Assembly: GCA_028697885.1 (NCBI GenBank)
Contig: JAQVER010000002.1
Coordinates: 36,280-100,279 of the forward strand
DNA: 64,000 nt
Source: Desulfocapsaceae bacterium
Lineage (GTDB): Bacteria; Desulfobacterota; Desulfobulbia; Desulfobulbales; Desulfocapsaceae
Reading direction: 5' to 3'
Numbering within the stretch: the first letter of the stretch is position 1; each line of letters opens with the position of its first letter. Shown here one piece after another: positions 52,833 to 62,520 of this stretch. Position numbers and translations under genes: made by a program. The notes under the pieces are model-generated. The model did not search any database. It had not been told where the DNA came from and saw only the letters and a program-made list of their open reading frames with translations.

Positions 52833-55664
52833 TCAGTTCTTCTCTGCTATTTTCCCCCAGAACCATTTTTCTATCTCGATAATCACAAAGACGAGCATCC
52901 CTGCCGCTGTAATCCGTCCCCATACTGTCAGGTCAATCGGTGCACTCTGGAAAAGTCGATTCATCACCGGCAGGTAGGTATAGGTTATCTGCAGCAGGAA
53001 CATAGTGACAGCACCACCAAGCACCCAGAGATTGGACAAAAATCCCAGCTGGAAGACAGTTTTTTTTAGAGAGCGGCAGTTGAACAGGTAGAACAGCTCA
53101 ATCATTACGAAGGTATTAACCGCAGCGGTACGTGCCTCGGCCAGGGTGGCGCCGATCCTCTGTTCCCAGGCAAAGACCCAGAAGGCAGTGCCAAGCATCA
53201 GCAGGCTCACCAGGGTAATCCTGAAAATCATAATAGGGGTCAGGATCGGCGCATTGGGTGCTCTGGGCGGTCGCAGCATGATGCCTGGCTCCTTGGGCTC
53301 AAAGGCCAGTGACAGGCCAAGAAATCCGGCAGTAGTCATATTGATCCACAGGATCTGAACTGGTAGGATGGGCAGGGTTACACCAAGAAAAACAGCAGTG
53401 AGGATGACCAATCCTTCGCCCAGATTGGTGGGAAGGGTCCAGGCAATGAACTTGGTCAGGTTGTCGAATACGCCTCGCCCTTCTTCGACTGCCGCCTCAA
53501 TGGAACTGAAATTATCATCGGTGAGCACCATGTCTGCCGCTTCTTTGGCCACTTCGGTCCCCGTGGTACCCATGGCCACCCCGATATCTGCTCGTTTCAG
53601 GGCTGGGGCATCATTAACCCCGTCACCGGTCATGGCCACCACCTGGCCCCTGACCTGCAGGGCTTCCACTAGACGGAGCTTTTGTTCCGGGGTCGCCCTG
53701 GCAAAGACTGCAGTGTCTTCGGCCCGCTCGATGAGTTCACTGTCTGAGAGCTTGGCAAGATCCGCCCCGGTAAGTACCGACGCAGTTCTCGCCAGTGGTT
53801 CTGCTGCCGGGGTGATTCTCGTCACAATCGATATCGGAGCATCCTGGCCTTGCGTCCCTGGCACCTGCGCTTTTAGACTATCCCTGGCTGTCATGGTCGG
53901 GTTCGCTTCCAGATTTAACAGCCCGACTTGCCGGGCAATCGCTACAGCGGTTGCCGGATGATCACCGGTAATCATTTTTACCCGGATGCCGGCAGCCTGA
54001 CAGGTTGCGACCGCGGCAATTGCCTCTGGCCGTGGCGGATCGATCATTCCCTGCAGGCCGAGAAAAATCAGACCTGTCATGAGGTCAGCATGGGAAATTT
54101 CCCTTGTTTCCGGTGCCATTTCCTTGCGGGCCAGGGCAAGCACTCGCAACCCCTTGGCAGCCATGCCCTCTACCGTGTCATGAATGTCGACGGCGCGCAG
54201 AGGAATGGGATTGCCCATCGTGTCAAGTTGAGTCCCGCACCTGGCTAGAATGGTCTCTACCGCTCCCTTGCGATAGACAAGACGTGGGTAGCCTTGGCCG
54301 GCATCATGTAGGGTGGCCATGTACTGGTGTTCCGATTCAAAGGGTACCGTGTCCAGACGCGGATTGGTGTACAACATTTCCGGGCCGAGTCCTCCTTTGC
54401 GGGCGGCAGTCAGAAGTGCCCCTTCGGTGGGGTCGCCCTGCACCTGCCAGACACCTTTCTCTTCCACAAGCTGGCTGTCGTTGCAGAGAAATCCGGCCCG
54501 CAAACATTCGCGCAGAGCCGGAGAGATGGAATGGTCGGCAGCCATATCCCGATTCTCAATGGTGCCGACCAGAGGATTATAGCCGGTACCGCTCACCATG
54601 TGTGACTGGCCCTGGACCACGATCTCCTGCACGGTCATCTGGTTTTCGGTGAGGGTTCCGGTCTTGTCGGTACAGATTACTGTGGTGCTGCCGAGGGTCT
54701 CCACAGCCGGAAGTTTACGGATGATAGCTCGTTTTTTTGCCATCCGTGAGACACCAATGGCAAGAGTAATGGTAACAGCTGCCGGTAAACCTTCGGGGAT
54801 TGCGCCAACGGCCAGGGCTACAGCTGCCATGAACATGTCGAGAAATGTCTGGCCCCGAAGAATGCCGACAAAAATGGTCAATCCGGCCAGGGCCAAAATC
54901 ACGTAAAGAAGGACGTTGCTAAATTCACTAATCTTACGGGTGAGCGGCGTGGCCAGGGACTCGGATGCGGATATCAGCTGAGAAATGCGTCCCACCTCTG
55001 TATCGTTGCCGGTGGCTGTAACAATGCCGGTTCCTTGTCCATAGGTGACCAGGGTTGAGGCGTAGGCCATGTTCCGTCGGTCGGCCAGGACTGTTTCGGG
55101 GCCATGTAGTGCGTGGTCCTTGGCAACGGGCACTGACTCACCAGTAAGCGCCGATTCGGCAATCTGCAGATCACGTACCTGGAAAAGCCGCATGTCAGCA
55201 GGGACCTTGTCGCCGCTCTGCAGGAAGACGATATCGCCGGGCACCAGTTCGGTTGCCGGAATACGTCTCTTCTCTCCCAGTCGTAGGACGGTCGCTCCGG
55301 TGGTCATGGTCCTGGTCAGGGCCGCCAGGGCATTGACTGCTTTGGCCTCCTGGATGTAGCCTACGAAGGCATTAACCAGCACCACCCCGAAGATAACCCC
55401 GGAGTCTACCCACTCCCCGAGAAAGGCTGTGATAAATCCCGAGATAATAAGGATATAGATCAGGGGCTGATGGAACTGAAGCAGAAACCGGATCAATGGC
55501 CCCTGTCCTTTCTTGGCTGTGATGGCATTGGGCCCAAAGGTTTCAAGTCGGTGTTCGACCGCGAACCTGTCAAGCCCCTGTTCCCTGTTCCCTTCCAGCA
55601 ACTCGATCACTTCGGCTATCGGTAGGTGATGCCAGTGCCGGGCTATCAAATTTAAATTTTTCAT
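52833..55664 (-). CDS. P-type cation ATPase, PMR1/SERCA-like (probably Ca2+)
   Basis: The 943-residue pump has the cation-ATPase N-terminal domain, a TGES loop (ALTGESVPV), the ion-site motif PEGLPAAVT in transmembrane helix 4, the phosphorylation site D333-KTGT, and TGDGVNDAPAL. About ten membrane spans are visible. The PEGLPA signature and lack of metal-binding CxxC domains point to Ca2+ (or Ca2+/Mn2+) instead of heavy metals. It is transcribed alone, converging with the diguanylate cyclase and divergent from the Mla operon. Confidence 0.93.
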   Translation of the reverse strand: MKNLNLIARHWHHLPIAEVIELLEGNREQGLDRFAVEHRLETFGPNAITAKKGQGPLIRFLLQFHQPLIYILIISGFITAFLGEWVDSGVIFGVVLVNAFVGYIQEAKAVNALAALTRTMTTGATVLRLGEKRRIPATELVPGDIVFLQSGDKVPADMRLFQVRDLQIAESALTGESVPVAKDHALHGPETVLADRRNMAYASTLVTYGQGTGIVTATGNDTEVGRISQLISASESLATPLTRKISEFSNVLLYVILALAGLTIFVGILRGQTFLDMFMAAVALAVGAIPEGLPAAVTITLAIGVSRMAKKRAIIRKLPAVETLGSTTVICTDKTGTLTENQMTVQEIVVQGQSHMVSGTGYNPLVGTIENRDMAADHSISPALRECLRAGFLCNDSQLVEEKGVWQVQGDPTEGALLTAARKGGLGPEMLYTNPRLDTVPFESEHQYMATLHDAGQGYPRLVYRKGAVETILARCGTQLDTMGNPIPLRAVDIHDTVEGMAAKGLRVLALARKEMAPETREISHADLMTGLIFLGLQGMIDPPRPEAIAAVATCQAAGIRVKMITGDHPATAVAIARQVGLLNLEANPTMTARDSLKAQVPGTQGQDAPISIVTRITPAAEPLARTASVLTGADLAKLSDSELIERAEDTAVFARATPEQKLRLVEALQVRGQVVAMTGDGVNDAPALKRADIGVAMGTTGTEVAKEAADMVLTDDNFSSIEAAVEEGRGVFDNLTKFIAWTLPTNLGEGLVILTAVFLGVTLPILPVQILWINMTTAGFLGLSLAFEPKEPGIMLRPPRAPNAPILTPIMIFRITLVSLLMLGTAFWVFAWEQRIGATLAEARTAAVNTFVMIELFYLFNCRSLKKTVFQLGFLSNLWVLGGAVTMFLLQITYTYLPVMNRLFQSAPIDLTVWGRITAAGMLVFVIIEIEKWFWGKIAEKN

Positions 55665-55798
55665 GCTAAAAAAATCCCTTCATAGATTCTAACGGCTGTG
55701 GATCTGATTCCTGAAATGATACCGCAGGAATGAAGTTGGAACAATAAGTAAATTTGAAGAGAGTAATCTCATCTAAGATGAGGTTGCCAAACGGTTCC

Positions 55799-55827
55799 TT
55801 GACGTCAATAATGGAAATCAATATACT
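55799..55827 (+). promoter_or_regulatory. Sigma-70 promoter of the Mla operon
   Basis: TTGACG at 55799-55804, a 17-base spacer and TATACT at 55822-55827 form a near-consensus promoter. It lies about 60 bases before the MlaE-like ATG and on the correct strand. A small CTCATC-TAA-GATGAG hairpin is just upstream. Confidence 0.75.
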
Positions 55828-55886
55828 GAAATAAAGTATACGTATCCCAATTCCCTCCTCAATAAAGACACTTGGGAAAAAAGCTG

Positions 55887-57035
55887 ATGGGTGACACTTT
55901 ATCTCACAAGGGCCAGATAGGGTTTATTGAAACCTCGAGCGGTGTGTTGATCAGCAGCAGTGGTGACTGGGTGATCGAGGGGCTGCGGGATGTGGACAGG
56001 AAGCTGGAACAGTTTGCCGTCAAGACCTGTAAAAAGTCTGTCCAGTGGGATCTTTCTGCGGTGGGACGTGTTGATTCAGCAGGCATGATGCTTTTTATCA
56101 GGTACTATGATCTGCTGCAAAGCAATGATTGCACCATCGAGATCATTGGCGCCAGTGCCGACTATGACACAATGTATCGGTTGCTGAGACAATATGTCTC
56201 AACTCCTTCTGTCACCGGGCCAACATTTTCTTCACGTTTCATTGGAGTTATCAATGAGTTGGGCAGGCTTATGGTCTCATCTTTTTGGGATATGGTAGCC
56301 TTACTCTCGTTTCTTGGTGAAAATTTTATCATTTTTCTATTGGCCCTGCGTCATCCCCTGTCCATTCGTTATGGTGCCATTGTCAAGAATATCGAAGAGG
56401 CAGGGGTTCGGGCTATGCCTATCGTTGCTCTGACCAGTTTTTTAATCGGGGTGGTAATCGCCTATCAGGGGGCGGTGCAGTTGGAGAAATTCGGCGCCCA
56501 TATCTTTATTGTCGATATGATCAGCATCTCAGTGACTCGGGAGCTTGCCCCCCTGATTACCGCCATTGTCGTGGCTGGCCGCACCGGTTCCTCTTATACT
56601 GCCCAGATTGGAGTGATGAAAATAACCGAGGAAATTGATGCCATGCGGACCATGGGTTTTGACCCCCTGCTTTTTCTGGTCCAGCCGCGGATTATAGCCA
56701 TGATGATTGTCATGCCGCTAATGATCTTCTTTGCTGACATGATTGGGATTCTTGCCGGAATGTTCATTTCCAACATCCACTTGAACCTTTCCTATGGCGA
56801 GTTTCTCCGCCGGCTGCAGGTGGCGCTCGAAGTCAAACATGTGTGGATTGGTCTTTTCAAGGGTCCATTTTTTGCATTTTTGATCGCGACGATTTCCTGT
56901 TTTCGGGGCTTTCAGGTCTCGAAGAGCACGGAGAGCATAGGACGTTACACTGCGATCAGTGTGGTCAATTCAATTTTTCTGGTGATCGCCTGTGACGCTC
57001 TTTTTTCAGTCCTTTTTACGGAGCTGGGCATTTGA
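55887..57035 (+). CDS. mlaE: STAS-MlaE fusion permease
   Basis: About 382 residues. The first roughly 100 form a STAS-like domain (WDLSAVGRVDSAGMMLFIRYYD), a role usually held by separate MlaB. The remainder is the MlaE permease with five or six spans and the conserved RELAPLITAIVVAGRTGSSYTAQIG stretch near residue 215. MlaFEDB moves phospholipid between the two membranes. I chose the ATG at 55887 over TTG at 55872. The gene overlaps MlaF. Confidence 0.9.
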   Translation: MGDTLSHKGQIGFIETSSGVLISSSGDWVIEGLRDVDRKLEQFAVKTCKKSVQWDLSAVGRVDSAGMMLFIRYYDLLQSNDCTIEIIGASADYDTMYRLLRQYVSTPSVTGPTFSSRFIGVINELGRLMVSSFWDMVALLSFLGENFIIFLLALRHPLSIRYGAIVKNIEEAGVRAMPIVALTSFLIGVVIAYQGAVQLEKFGAHIFIVDMISISVTRELAPLITAIVVAGRTGSSYTAQIGVMKITEEIDAMRTMGFDPLLFLVQPRIIAMMIVMPLMIFFADMIGILAGMFISNIHLNLSYGEFLRRLQVALEVKHVWIGLFKGPFFAFLIATISCFRGFQVSKSTESIGRYTAISVVNSIFLVIACDALFSVLFTELGI

Positions 57036-57799
57036 GTGAGCCTGTTATCACCGTTGCCAATGTGGTGACCAGGTATGGCCGCAACCTGATTCATGACGAT
57101 ATCAGTCTGACTGTGGGGCAGGCTGAGATCTACGGACTCCTGGGCGGCAGCGGCGCAGGAAAATCCACTTTAATGAGAGAAATGGTGATGCTGCTCTCTC
57201 CACAGGAGGGAACAATCACGGTTCTCGGGCAGGAGCTGTCAACAATCAACCGCGCTCAGGCATCTCTGCTGCGGCGACAGTGGGGGGTCCTTTTTCAGGG
57301 AGGAGCTCTCTATTCTTCTCTTACCGTTGCCGAGAATATTGGGATAGCCCTTAAGGAATATACCGATCTCTCCGACTCCCTGATCCAGGATATTGTGCGC
57401 CTGAAAATTAATATGGTTGGTCTTCCTGATCATGCCGCAGATCTCTATCCTGCCGAATTGAGCGGCGGCATGATCAAACGGGCATCGCTCGCGAGGGCTC
57501 TGGCCATGGACCCGAAGCTGCTCTTTCTCGATGAACCTAGCTCTGGCCTCGATCCCGTGGGCGCTGAGGCCTTTGATAAGCTTATTCTCAAATTGCGGGA
57601 TTTACTTGGTCTGACTGTAGTTATGGTTACCCATGATCTAGATTCCATCTGGACTGTTGTTGATCGTTTTGCAGTTCTGGGTGATAAAAAGGTGATTGCC
57701 GAAGGCACCCTTGCTGAAGTCAGAGGAAATCCCCATCCCATTGTCAGGGCATTTTTCGGGGGCGCACGGGGGATGATACGGAGCCAGAATGGAAAGTAG
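57032..57799 (+). CDS. mlaF: MlaF-like ABC transporter ATPase
   Basis: The 255-residue ATPase has Walker A GGSGAGKST, the signature LSGGM (in AELSGGMIKRA) and Walker B LLFLDEPSSGLDP. It powers the MlaE permease. The start is a TTG that overlaps the mlaE stop (TTGA), which implies tight translational coupling. A reading frame from the nearby GTG is shifted, so the TTG is the only fitting start. It overlaps mlaD by 11 bases. Confidence 0.9.
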   Translation: MSEPVITVANVVTRYGRNLIHDDISLTVGQAEIYGLLGGSGAGKSTLMREMVMLLSPQEGTITVLGQELSTINRAQASLLRRQWGVLFQGGALYSSLTVAENIGIALKEYTDLSDSLIQDIVRLKINMVGLPDHAADLYPAELSGGMIKRASLARALAMDPKLLFLDEPSSGLDPVGAEAFDKLILKLRDLLGLTVVMVTHDLDSIWTVVDRFAVLGDKKVIAEGTLAEVRGNPHPIVRAFFGGARGMIRSQNGK

Positions 57800-58682
57800 A
57801 ATCAACTATACTATCGTTGGCATCTTTGTGGTCCTGTTGTTGGCCGGGCTGATCGTTTTTGTCTATTGGCTGGGGAAATATGGATACAAGCAGGAACATG
57901 ACTATTATTACGTTTATATGGAGGAGTCGGTTTCCGGTTTAAGCTCGGAGGCCTCGGTTAAATATCGGGGTGTGGATGTTGGTATTGTCGAGAAGATGAG
58001 ATTGAATCCAGAAAATTCCGAAGAGGTGGAGCTCCTGTTAAAGCTCAGGCATGGAACCCAGATCAAGGAGGATACCAGGGCCACGCTCAAATCCTTCGGT
58101 ATAACTGGACTGGCATTTGTAGAACTGACAGGAGGGCGCAAAGATGCTCCACTGCTGAAGAGAGAGGGCAAAATTCCGGTCATTCCCGCAGCCCCTTCAA
58201 CCCATGCCCGTCTTGACGAGTCCTTGACTCACCTGGCAGAAAAACTGGATCGAGCCCTGGATAAGATTGATCGGCTGCTTAGTGAGCAGAACTTGCAGAA
58301 TGTTGCTGGTATTCTATCTGAAATGAAGGTTCTTCCTCAAGATCTCAGATCACAATTACATGGGTTTAAGCTTCTTGTCGATAACAGCATAGTAATGGAA
58401 AAGGGGGTTACCCAAGCCTTTGACAAGGTTGAGTCCGCTGCCCTGGGTGTTGAGAAGATGGTCAGGAATATGGAACATGATTATGCGGATCCGAATCAAA
58501 ATATGACCACTCTGGTCCGTCAGAATCTTGAATCATTCCATCAACTGCTCTATGAACTGAATGTCCTGGTTGGCGATATGCAAAGAACGACCCGGGCAAT
58601 CGAGGCCAATCCAAGTGATCTGCTTTTTAAACGATCCCGGTTGCAGCCTGGACCGGGAGAGGAGGGGTATGACGAGAAATAG
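57789..58682 (+). CDS. mlaD: MlaD-like MCE lipid-binding protein
   Basis: The 297-residue protein has one N-terminal span (YTIVGIFVVLLLAGLIVFVYWL), then the MCE domain (VSGLSSEASVKYRGVDVGIV, GITGLAFVELTGG) and a helical coiled C-terminal part. MlaD hexamers form the periplasmic lipid channel above MlaFE. The order after mlaE-mlaF is the standard one. Its 3' end overlaps the lipoprotein gene. Confidence 0.9.
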   Translation: MESRINYTIVGIFVVLLLAGLIVFVYWLGKYGYKQEHDYYYVYMEESVSGLSSEASVKYRGVDVGIVEKMRLNPENSEEVELLLKLRHGTQIKEDTRATLKSFGITGLAFVELTGGRKDAPLLKREGKIPVIPAAPSTHARLDESLTHLAEKLDRALDKIDRLLSEQNLQNVAGILSEMKVLPQDLRSQLHGFKLLVDNSIVMEKGVTQAFDKVESAALGVEKMVRNMEHDYADPNQNMTTLVRQNLESFHQLLYELNVLVGDMQRTTRAIEANPSDLLFKRSRLQPGPGEEGYDEK

Positions 58683-59292
58683 ATGGAGGAAAACACAGGT
58701 CTTTGCCCTCTTGGTCACGCTTACTCTGGCTACAGGATGTACTTTTCAGAACCTTCCCCCAATGGCGGTCTATGCTATAAATCCTGGGTGGAACCAGGGT
58801 AATCAGGTACAAACAGCAAAAACTCGTCCAGTCATTATCCAGATTGCTCCAGTCCGGGGGAGCGATGCCTTCAGCAGCAAGGATATCCTTTATACGGATA
58901 AACGACAGCGTCAGCATAGTTATGCTTACAGCCGGTGGAGAGATGCGCCGGTCAAATCGATGCAGGCAGTGTTTGAGGAGACCTTGGAGAAAAGCGGCCT
59001 TTTCAGGGCTGTACTTCCGCCGACATCTGCGTCCAGGGCTGATTTACTACTTGAGAGCACCCTCTTTGAATTTGGGCAATTTTTCGCCGAGGATGGTTCT
59101 TCGAAAGGGGTTGTCAGGATGCGTTTTCATCTTGTCGATAACGTGAGCAAGAAGGTTGTGGCCGGTAAAGAACTTGTTGCTATGATGGAGGTTGACGCAG
59201 CAGATGCCAGTGGTGCGGCTGCAGCAATGAACCAGGCAGCGCTGAGCGTTGCCCGTAGTCTTGTTGTCTGGTTGAGAGACGTAACCAAATAA
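58669..59292 (+). CDS. ABC-type transport auxiliary lipoprotein (PqiC/MlaC-operon type)
   Basis: From ATG at 58669, with GGAGAGGAGGGG just upstream, the product is 207 residues with a lipobox LATGC, giving an acylated cysteine after a short signal. The rest matches the ABC_trans_aux lipoprotein family (PqiC-like) that accompanies MCE transporters, probably at the outer membrane. In-frame codons upstream lie inside mlaD and are rejected because the lipobox would be far from the start. It closes the operon. Confidence 0.85.
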   Translation: MTRNRWRKTQVFALLVTLTLATGCTFQNLPPMAVYAINPGWNQGNQVQTAKTRPVIIQIAPVRGSDAFSSKDILYTDKRQRQHSYAYSRWRDAPVKSMQAVFEETLEKSGLFRAVLPPTSASRADLLLESTLFEFGQFFAEDGSSKGVVRMRFHLVDNVSKKVVAGKELVAMMEVDAADASGAAAAMNQAALSVARSLVVWLRDVTK

Positions 59293-59312
59293 TACTTTTT
59301 ATATTCTTTCCC

Positions 59313-60353
59313 TCAGTGGTCGTTTCCTGAAGTTGACAGATACTGTCGTCTGGCCAGTTCCCGCATGTTTTTTGCCTTGTCCGACTCATCCATAATTTCC
59401 CGGCCAACGATTTCTTCCAGAATATCTTCCATGGAGATGATACCGGTCATGGCCCCATATTCATCCACAACCACGAAAAGATGCTGGTGTCTCTCATAAA
59501 AATCGACGAGTACTCGATTTAAAGGGGCTGTTTCTGCCACGAAGTGGACAGGATTCATAAGTTGTGAGAGGGGCAGGGTGCTTTTCTGTTCAGCTGCGGC
59601 AAGTAAGATATCCTTGCGCATGACAATTCCGACAACATCATTGGGATTGTCATGGTAGAGTGGAATTCTGCTGTGACGGCTGAACATGTCTTCAAGTTTT
59701 ATGCTGTCGGCAACCGTCATGTCCTGGTTCAGGGAAAAAGTGACTGTGCGAGGAGTCATGACCTGGCGGACAATCTTGTTGCCAAGTTCCAGTATATTAT
59801 TGATGACTCGTTCTTGGTCCGCTTCGATTTCGCCGGACTTCAACGACATTGAGGCGATTGTTCGTAATTCTTCGGCGGAAATATGTCCTTGCTCTTTATT
59901 CTGGGGGATTAAACGGGTGATCATCTGGCAGAGCCAGATGATGGGCTTGAACAGAATCACCATCCAGTAAAGTGGTCTGGCAATGAGAGGGGCAAGTTTC
60001 ACCGCATAAGTAACTCCGATTGTTTTGGGAATAATTTCAGAAAAGATCAGGATTGACATGGTAAAAAAAGCGGAGAACAGAATAATATTTTTTTCGCCAA
60101 AGACTGCGGCCGCAGAGGCTCCGGCTACAGTGGCCCCGACGGTATTGGCAATGGTGTTCATGGTGAGGATGGCAGTGATAGGTTTCTTCATATCGGCTCG
60201 TAAGGAAGTGAGCAGAGTTGCAGATCTGTGCCCGGTTTTTTTCAGCATCTCCACCTGGCTGGTAGAGATTGAGTAGAGAATCGCTTCAAAAAGTGAACAG
60301 CAGAAGGATATGATAAGGGCCAAAATGACTGCGGTAATAAGGGTTGATAACAC
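59313..60353 (-). CDS. CNNM/CorC-type membrane protein (DUF21 + CBS pair)
   Basis: The 346-residue protein starts at GTG with AGGA eight bases upstream. Three or four spans form the CNNM (DUF21) domain, with IFSEIIPKTIG as the family signature. Two CBS domains follow (VMTPRTVTF, HLFVVVDEYGAMTGIISMEDILEEIVG). Relatives are linked to Mg2+ or Co2+ efflux and are often labelled hemolysin C-like; this one lacks the CorC_HlyC tail. It converges on the Mla operon with a 20-base gap. Confidence 0.88.
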   Translation of the reverse strand: MLSTLITAVILALIISFCCSLFEAILYSISTSQVEMLKKTGHRSATLLTSLRADMKKPITAILTMNTIANTVGATVAGASAAAVFGEKNIILFSAFFTMSILIFSEIIPKTIGVTYAVKLAPLIARPLYWMVILFKPIIWLCQMITRLIPQNKEQGHISAEELRTIASMSLKSGEIEADQERVINNILELGNKIVRQVMTPRTVTFSLNQDMTVADSIKLEDMFSRHSRIPLYHDNPNDVVGIVMRKDILLAAAEQKSTLPLSQLMNPVHFVAETAPLNRVLVDFYERHQHLFVVVDEYGAMTGIISMEDILEEIVGREIMDESDKAKNMRELARRQYLSTSGNDH

Positions 60354-60883
60354 AAGTATATTCCTGGATGAAATTTAGGAGCCGTTAAAAAGTGAACAAT
60401 GTTGTTTTATCTTGTTCCTTCCCCCTCCGGGTCCCTATGCAATTGTGGAGGTGCCGTTAAGGAATAAGCTCTGTTTTTTTTGCTCATCCCTTTTACAGAT
60501 CCTTATACTCGTCATGCCATTTCACTGGTACGTTTTTTTCTGAATAACGGCTAACCGTGAAGGATACAGAGTGAAGTTGCTACGTTAAGCCTTGAAATTT
60601 AGTAAAGGGTAGGCGTGATACTTCTTTGCCAAGAGGCAACTTAACGTTATATAAGTACATATATACTCTTTAATAAGGCAATCTTTCAATTGGAAAGAGT
60701 TTGGAAAACGGAATTTACTTTTTCTTGAGTGGTGCAAGAAAGAAGTGAAATATCGACAGGAATCGAATAATCAGGAGTATCTGGGCAGGATAATAAATTC
60801 TGGACTGCAGATTTCTTAATGGTCACGTTGACGTTAGGCCAGAATCAAATTTAAAACAGAACCATAAAGCAAGAGGATAGAGA
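60354..60883. other. 530-base intergenic region with nested inverted repeats
   Basis: No gene is visible. ACGTTAAG at about 60583 and its complement CTTAACGT at about 60648 enclose a small TTGCC-AAGA-GGCAA hairpin, giving a possible folded RNA or operator upstream of the aminopeptidase gene. I cannot match it to a known riboswitch. Confidence 0.35.
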
Positions 60884-62431
60884 GTGGAATCGACGAAACT
60901 GATTGTAACTGAGAAAAAACCTGAACAGTTCAATGGCGACTTGTTGGTTTATTATATAGAGCTGTCTAAAAAAGGTGGCTTTAAATGTGAAAATACCATT
61001 GTGCAGAGCTGGTTGGAGCAGAGCGGGACACTGGGAGAATTCAGCGCCAAGGCCGGTGAATGTCTGCTGTTTTATCCCCAGACTGATAAGAAAAATAGTA
61101 TTTTTTCTGCCAAACGTATTCTCGTAGTGGGTTTGGGAAAGTTTGGGGAAAAAGAGACCCATGATGAACTTCGCGAAAGATGCCGTCTGAGTGGTGGAAC
61201 CATAGCTCAACAGGCAGCCAAGGTAAAAGCGAAGAGAATCATGGTCTGTCTGCCTGAACTTATGGAATTACGGCCAAAAGAGGTTGCCGAGTGCATAAGT
61301 GAAGGGGTCTTGCTTGGTGACTATCATTTTTTGAAATATAAGAAGAATGACCCTGAAGAAGAGTCCTTCACCGGGATAGAGGAGGTTCGTCTCTTTGTCC
61401 AGTCGAGCACGGATGCCCTGCAAAAAGGGATGCGCGCGGGACAGATCGCGGCTCTGGCAGCTCGGGAGGCCAGAGATATGGCCAATGAACCGGGCAACAG
61501 TTGGACTCCATCCCATTTTGCTGCCCATGGTCGTATGCTTGCCAAAAAATATTCATTAAAGTGTACGGTGCTGGATAAAGACGATATGAAACGTCTGGGA
61601 ATGGGTGGCATCCTGGCAGTGAATCAAGGTTCAACGGAACCGCCCAAGATGGTTATCCTGGAATATCGGCCGATTCATAAATCACAGACCGTGCTTCTTG
61701 TGGGTAAGGGGCTGACCTTCGATTCAGGTGGTGTCAGCCTCAAACCGGCAGCCGGGATGGAGGATATGAAATATGATATGTGCGGTGGGGCGGCGGTCAT
61801 GGCCCTGATGCAGGCAGTAGGAGAAGAACGGCCGGATCTGGGAGTGATTGCCATTGTACCGTCAACTGATAATATGGCCGGGGGAGCTGCCCTGAAACCG
61901 GGAGACATTATTACTCATTACAATGGATTGACCTCAGAAATAGTTAATACTGACGCCGAGGGGCGGCTGATCCTGGCAGATGCCCTGGCTTATGGTCTGG
62001 AGAAATTCAAACCTGATTGCGTGATTGATCTTGCAACTTTGACCGGGGCAGCGATTGTTGGTCTTGGACATCATCGTACTGCACTTCTTGGTAATAATGA
62101 TGAGTTGGTTGCTCGTCTGCTGACTGCAGGTGAGCGCAGTGGTGAGCCTCTATGGCGACTGCCTCTTGGCAAGGAGTACACAAAACAGATTAAATCTCTA
62201 GTGGCTGATATGAAAAATACCGGTGGAAAGTCGGCAGGGACGATTACCGCGGCGGCCTATCTGGAGAAATTTGTTGCTGATACCCCGTGGGCCCATCTGG
62301 ATATTGCCGGTACTGCCTGGGAATTTACGGAAAAATCATATGTTCCCAAAGGGCCGTCAGGCATAGGTGTCAGGACTCTTCTGGAACTTGTGCGGAAATG
62401 GAAGAAAGAAGAAAAGGCACTTAGCATATAG
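60884..62431 (+). CDS. pepA: Leucyl aminopeptidase (M17, PepA)
   Basis: This 515-residue enzyme removes N-terminal residues from peptides in the cytoplasm and is usually a hexamer. The two-metal site residues are in order: K275-G-L-T-F-D280-SGG, the D in MKYDMCGG, and NTDAEGRL, followed by DLATLTGA. The N-terminal regulatory domain is present. It starts at GTG with a GAGGA site. No partner gene lies close except fructose-bisphosphatase 90 bases downstream, which has its own AGGAG. Confidence 0.93.
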   Translation: MESTKLIVTEKKPEQFNGDLLVYYIELSKKGGFKCENTIVQSWLEQSGTLGEFSAKAGECLLFYPQTDKKNSIFSAKRILVVGLGKFGEKETHDELRERCRLSGGTIAQQAAKVKAKRIMVCLPELMELRPKEVAECISEGVLLGDYHFLKYKKNDPEEESFTGIEEVRLFVQSSTDALQKGMRAGQIAALAAREARDMANEPGNSWTPSHFAAHGRMLAKKYSLKCTVLDKDDMKRLGMGGILAVNQGSTEPPKMVILEYRPIHKSQTVLLVGKGLTFDSGGVSLKPAAGMEDMKYDMCGGAAVMALMQAVGEERPDLGVIAIVPSTDNMAGGAALKPGDIITHYNGLTSEIVNTDAEGRLILADALAYGLEKFKPDCVIDLATLTGAAIVGLGHHRTALLGNNDELVARLLTAGERSGEPLWRLPLGKEYTKQIKSLVADMKNTGGKSAGTITAAAYLEKFVADTPWAHLDIAGTAWEFTEKSYVPKGPSGIGVRTLLELVRKWKKEEKALSI

Positions 62432-62520
62432 TGCCCAGTTATATCATTTCAATGTATTACAGAGGGATGATATAACTGTACTGAATAGTGATGATACCTT
62501 TAATTTAATCAGGAGAAAAG

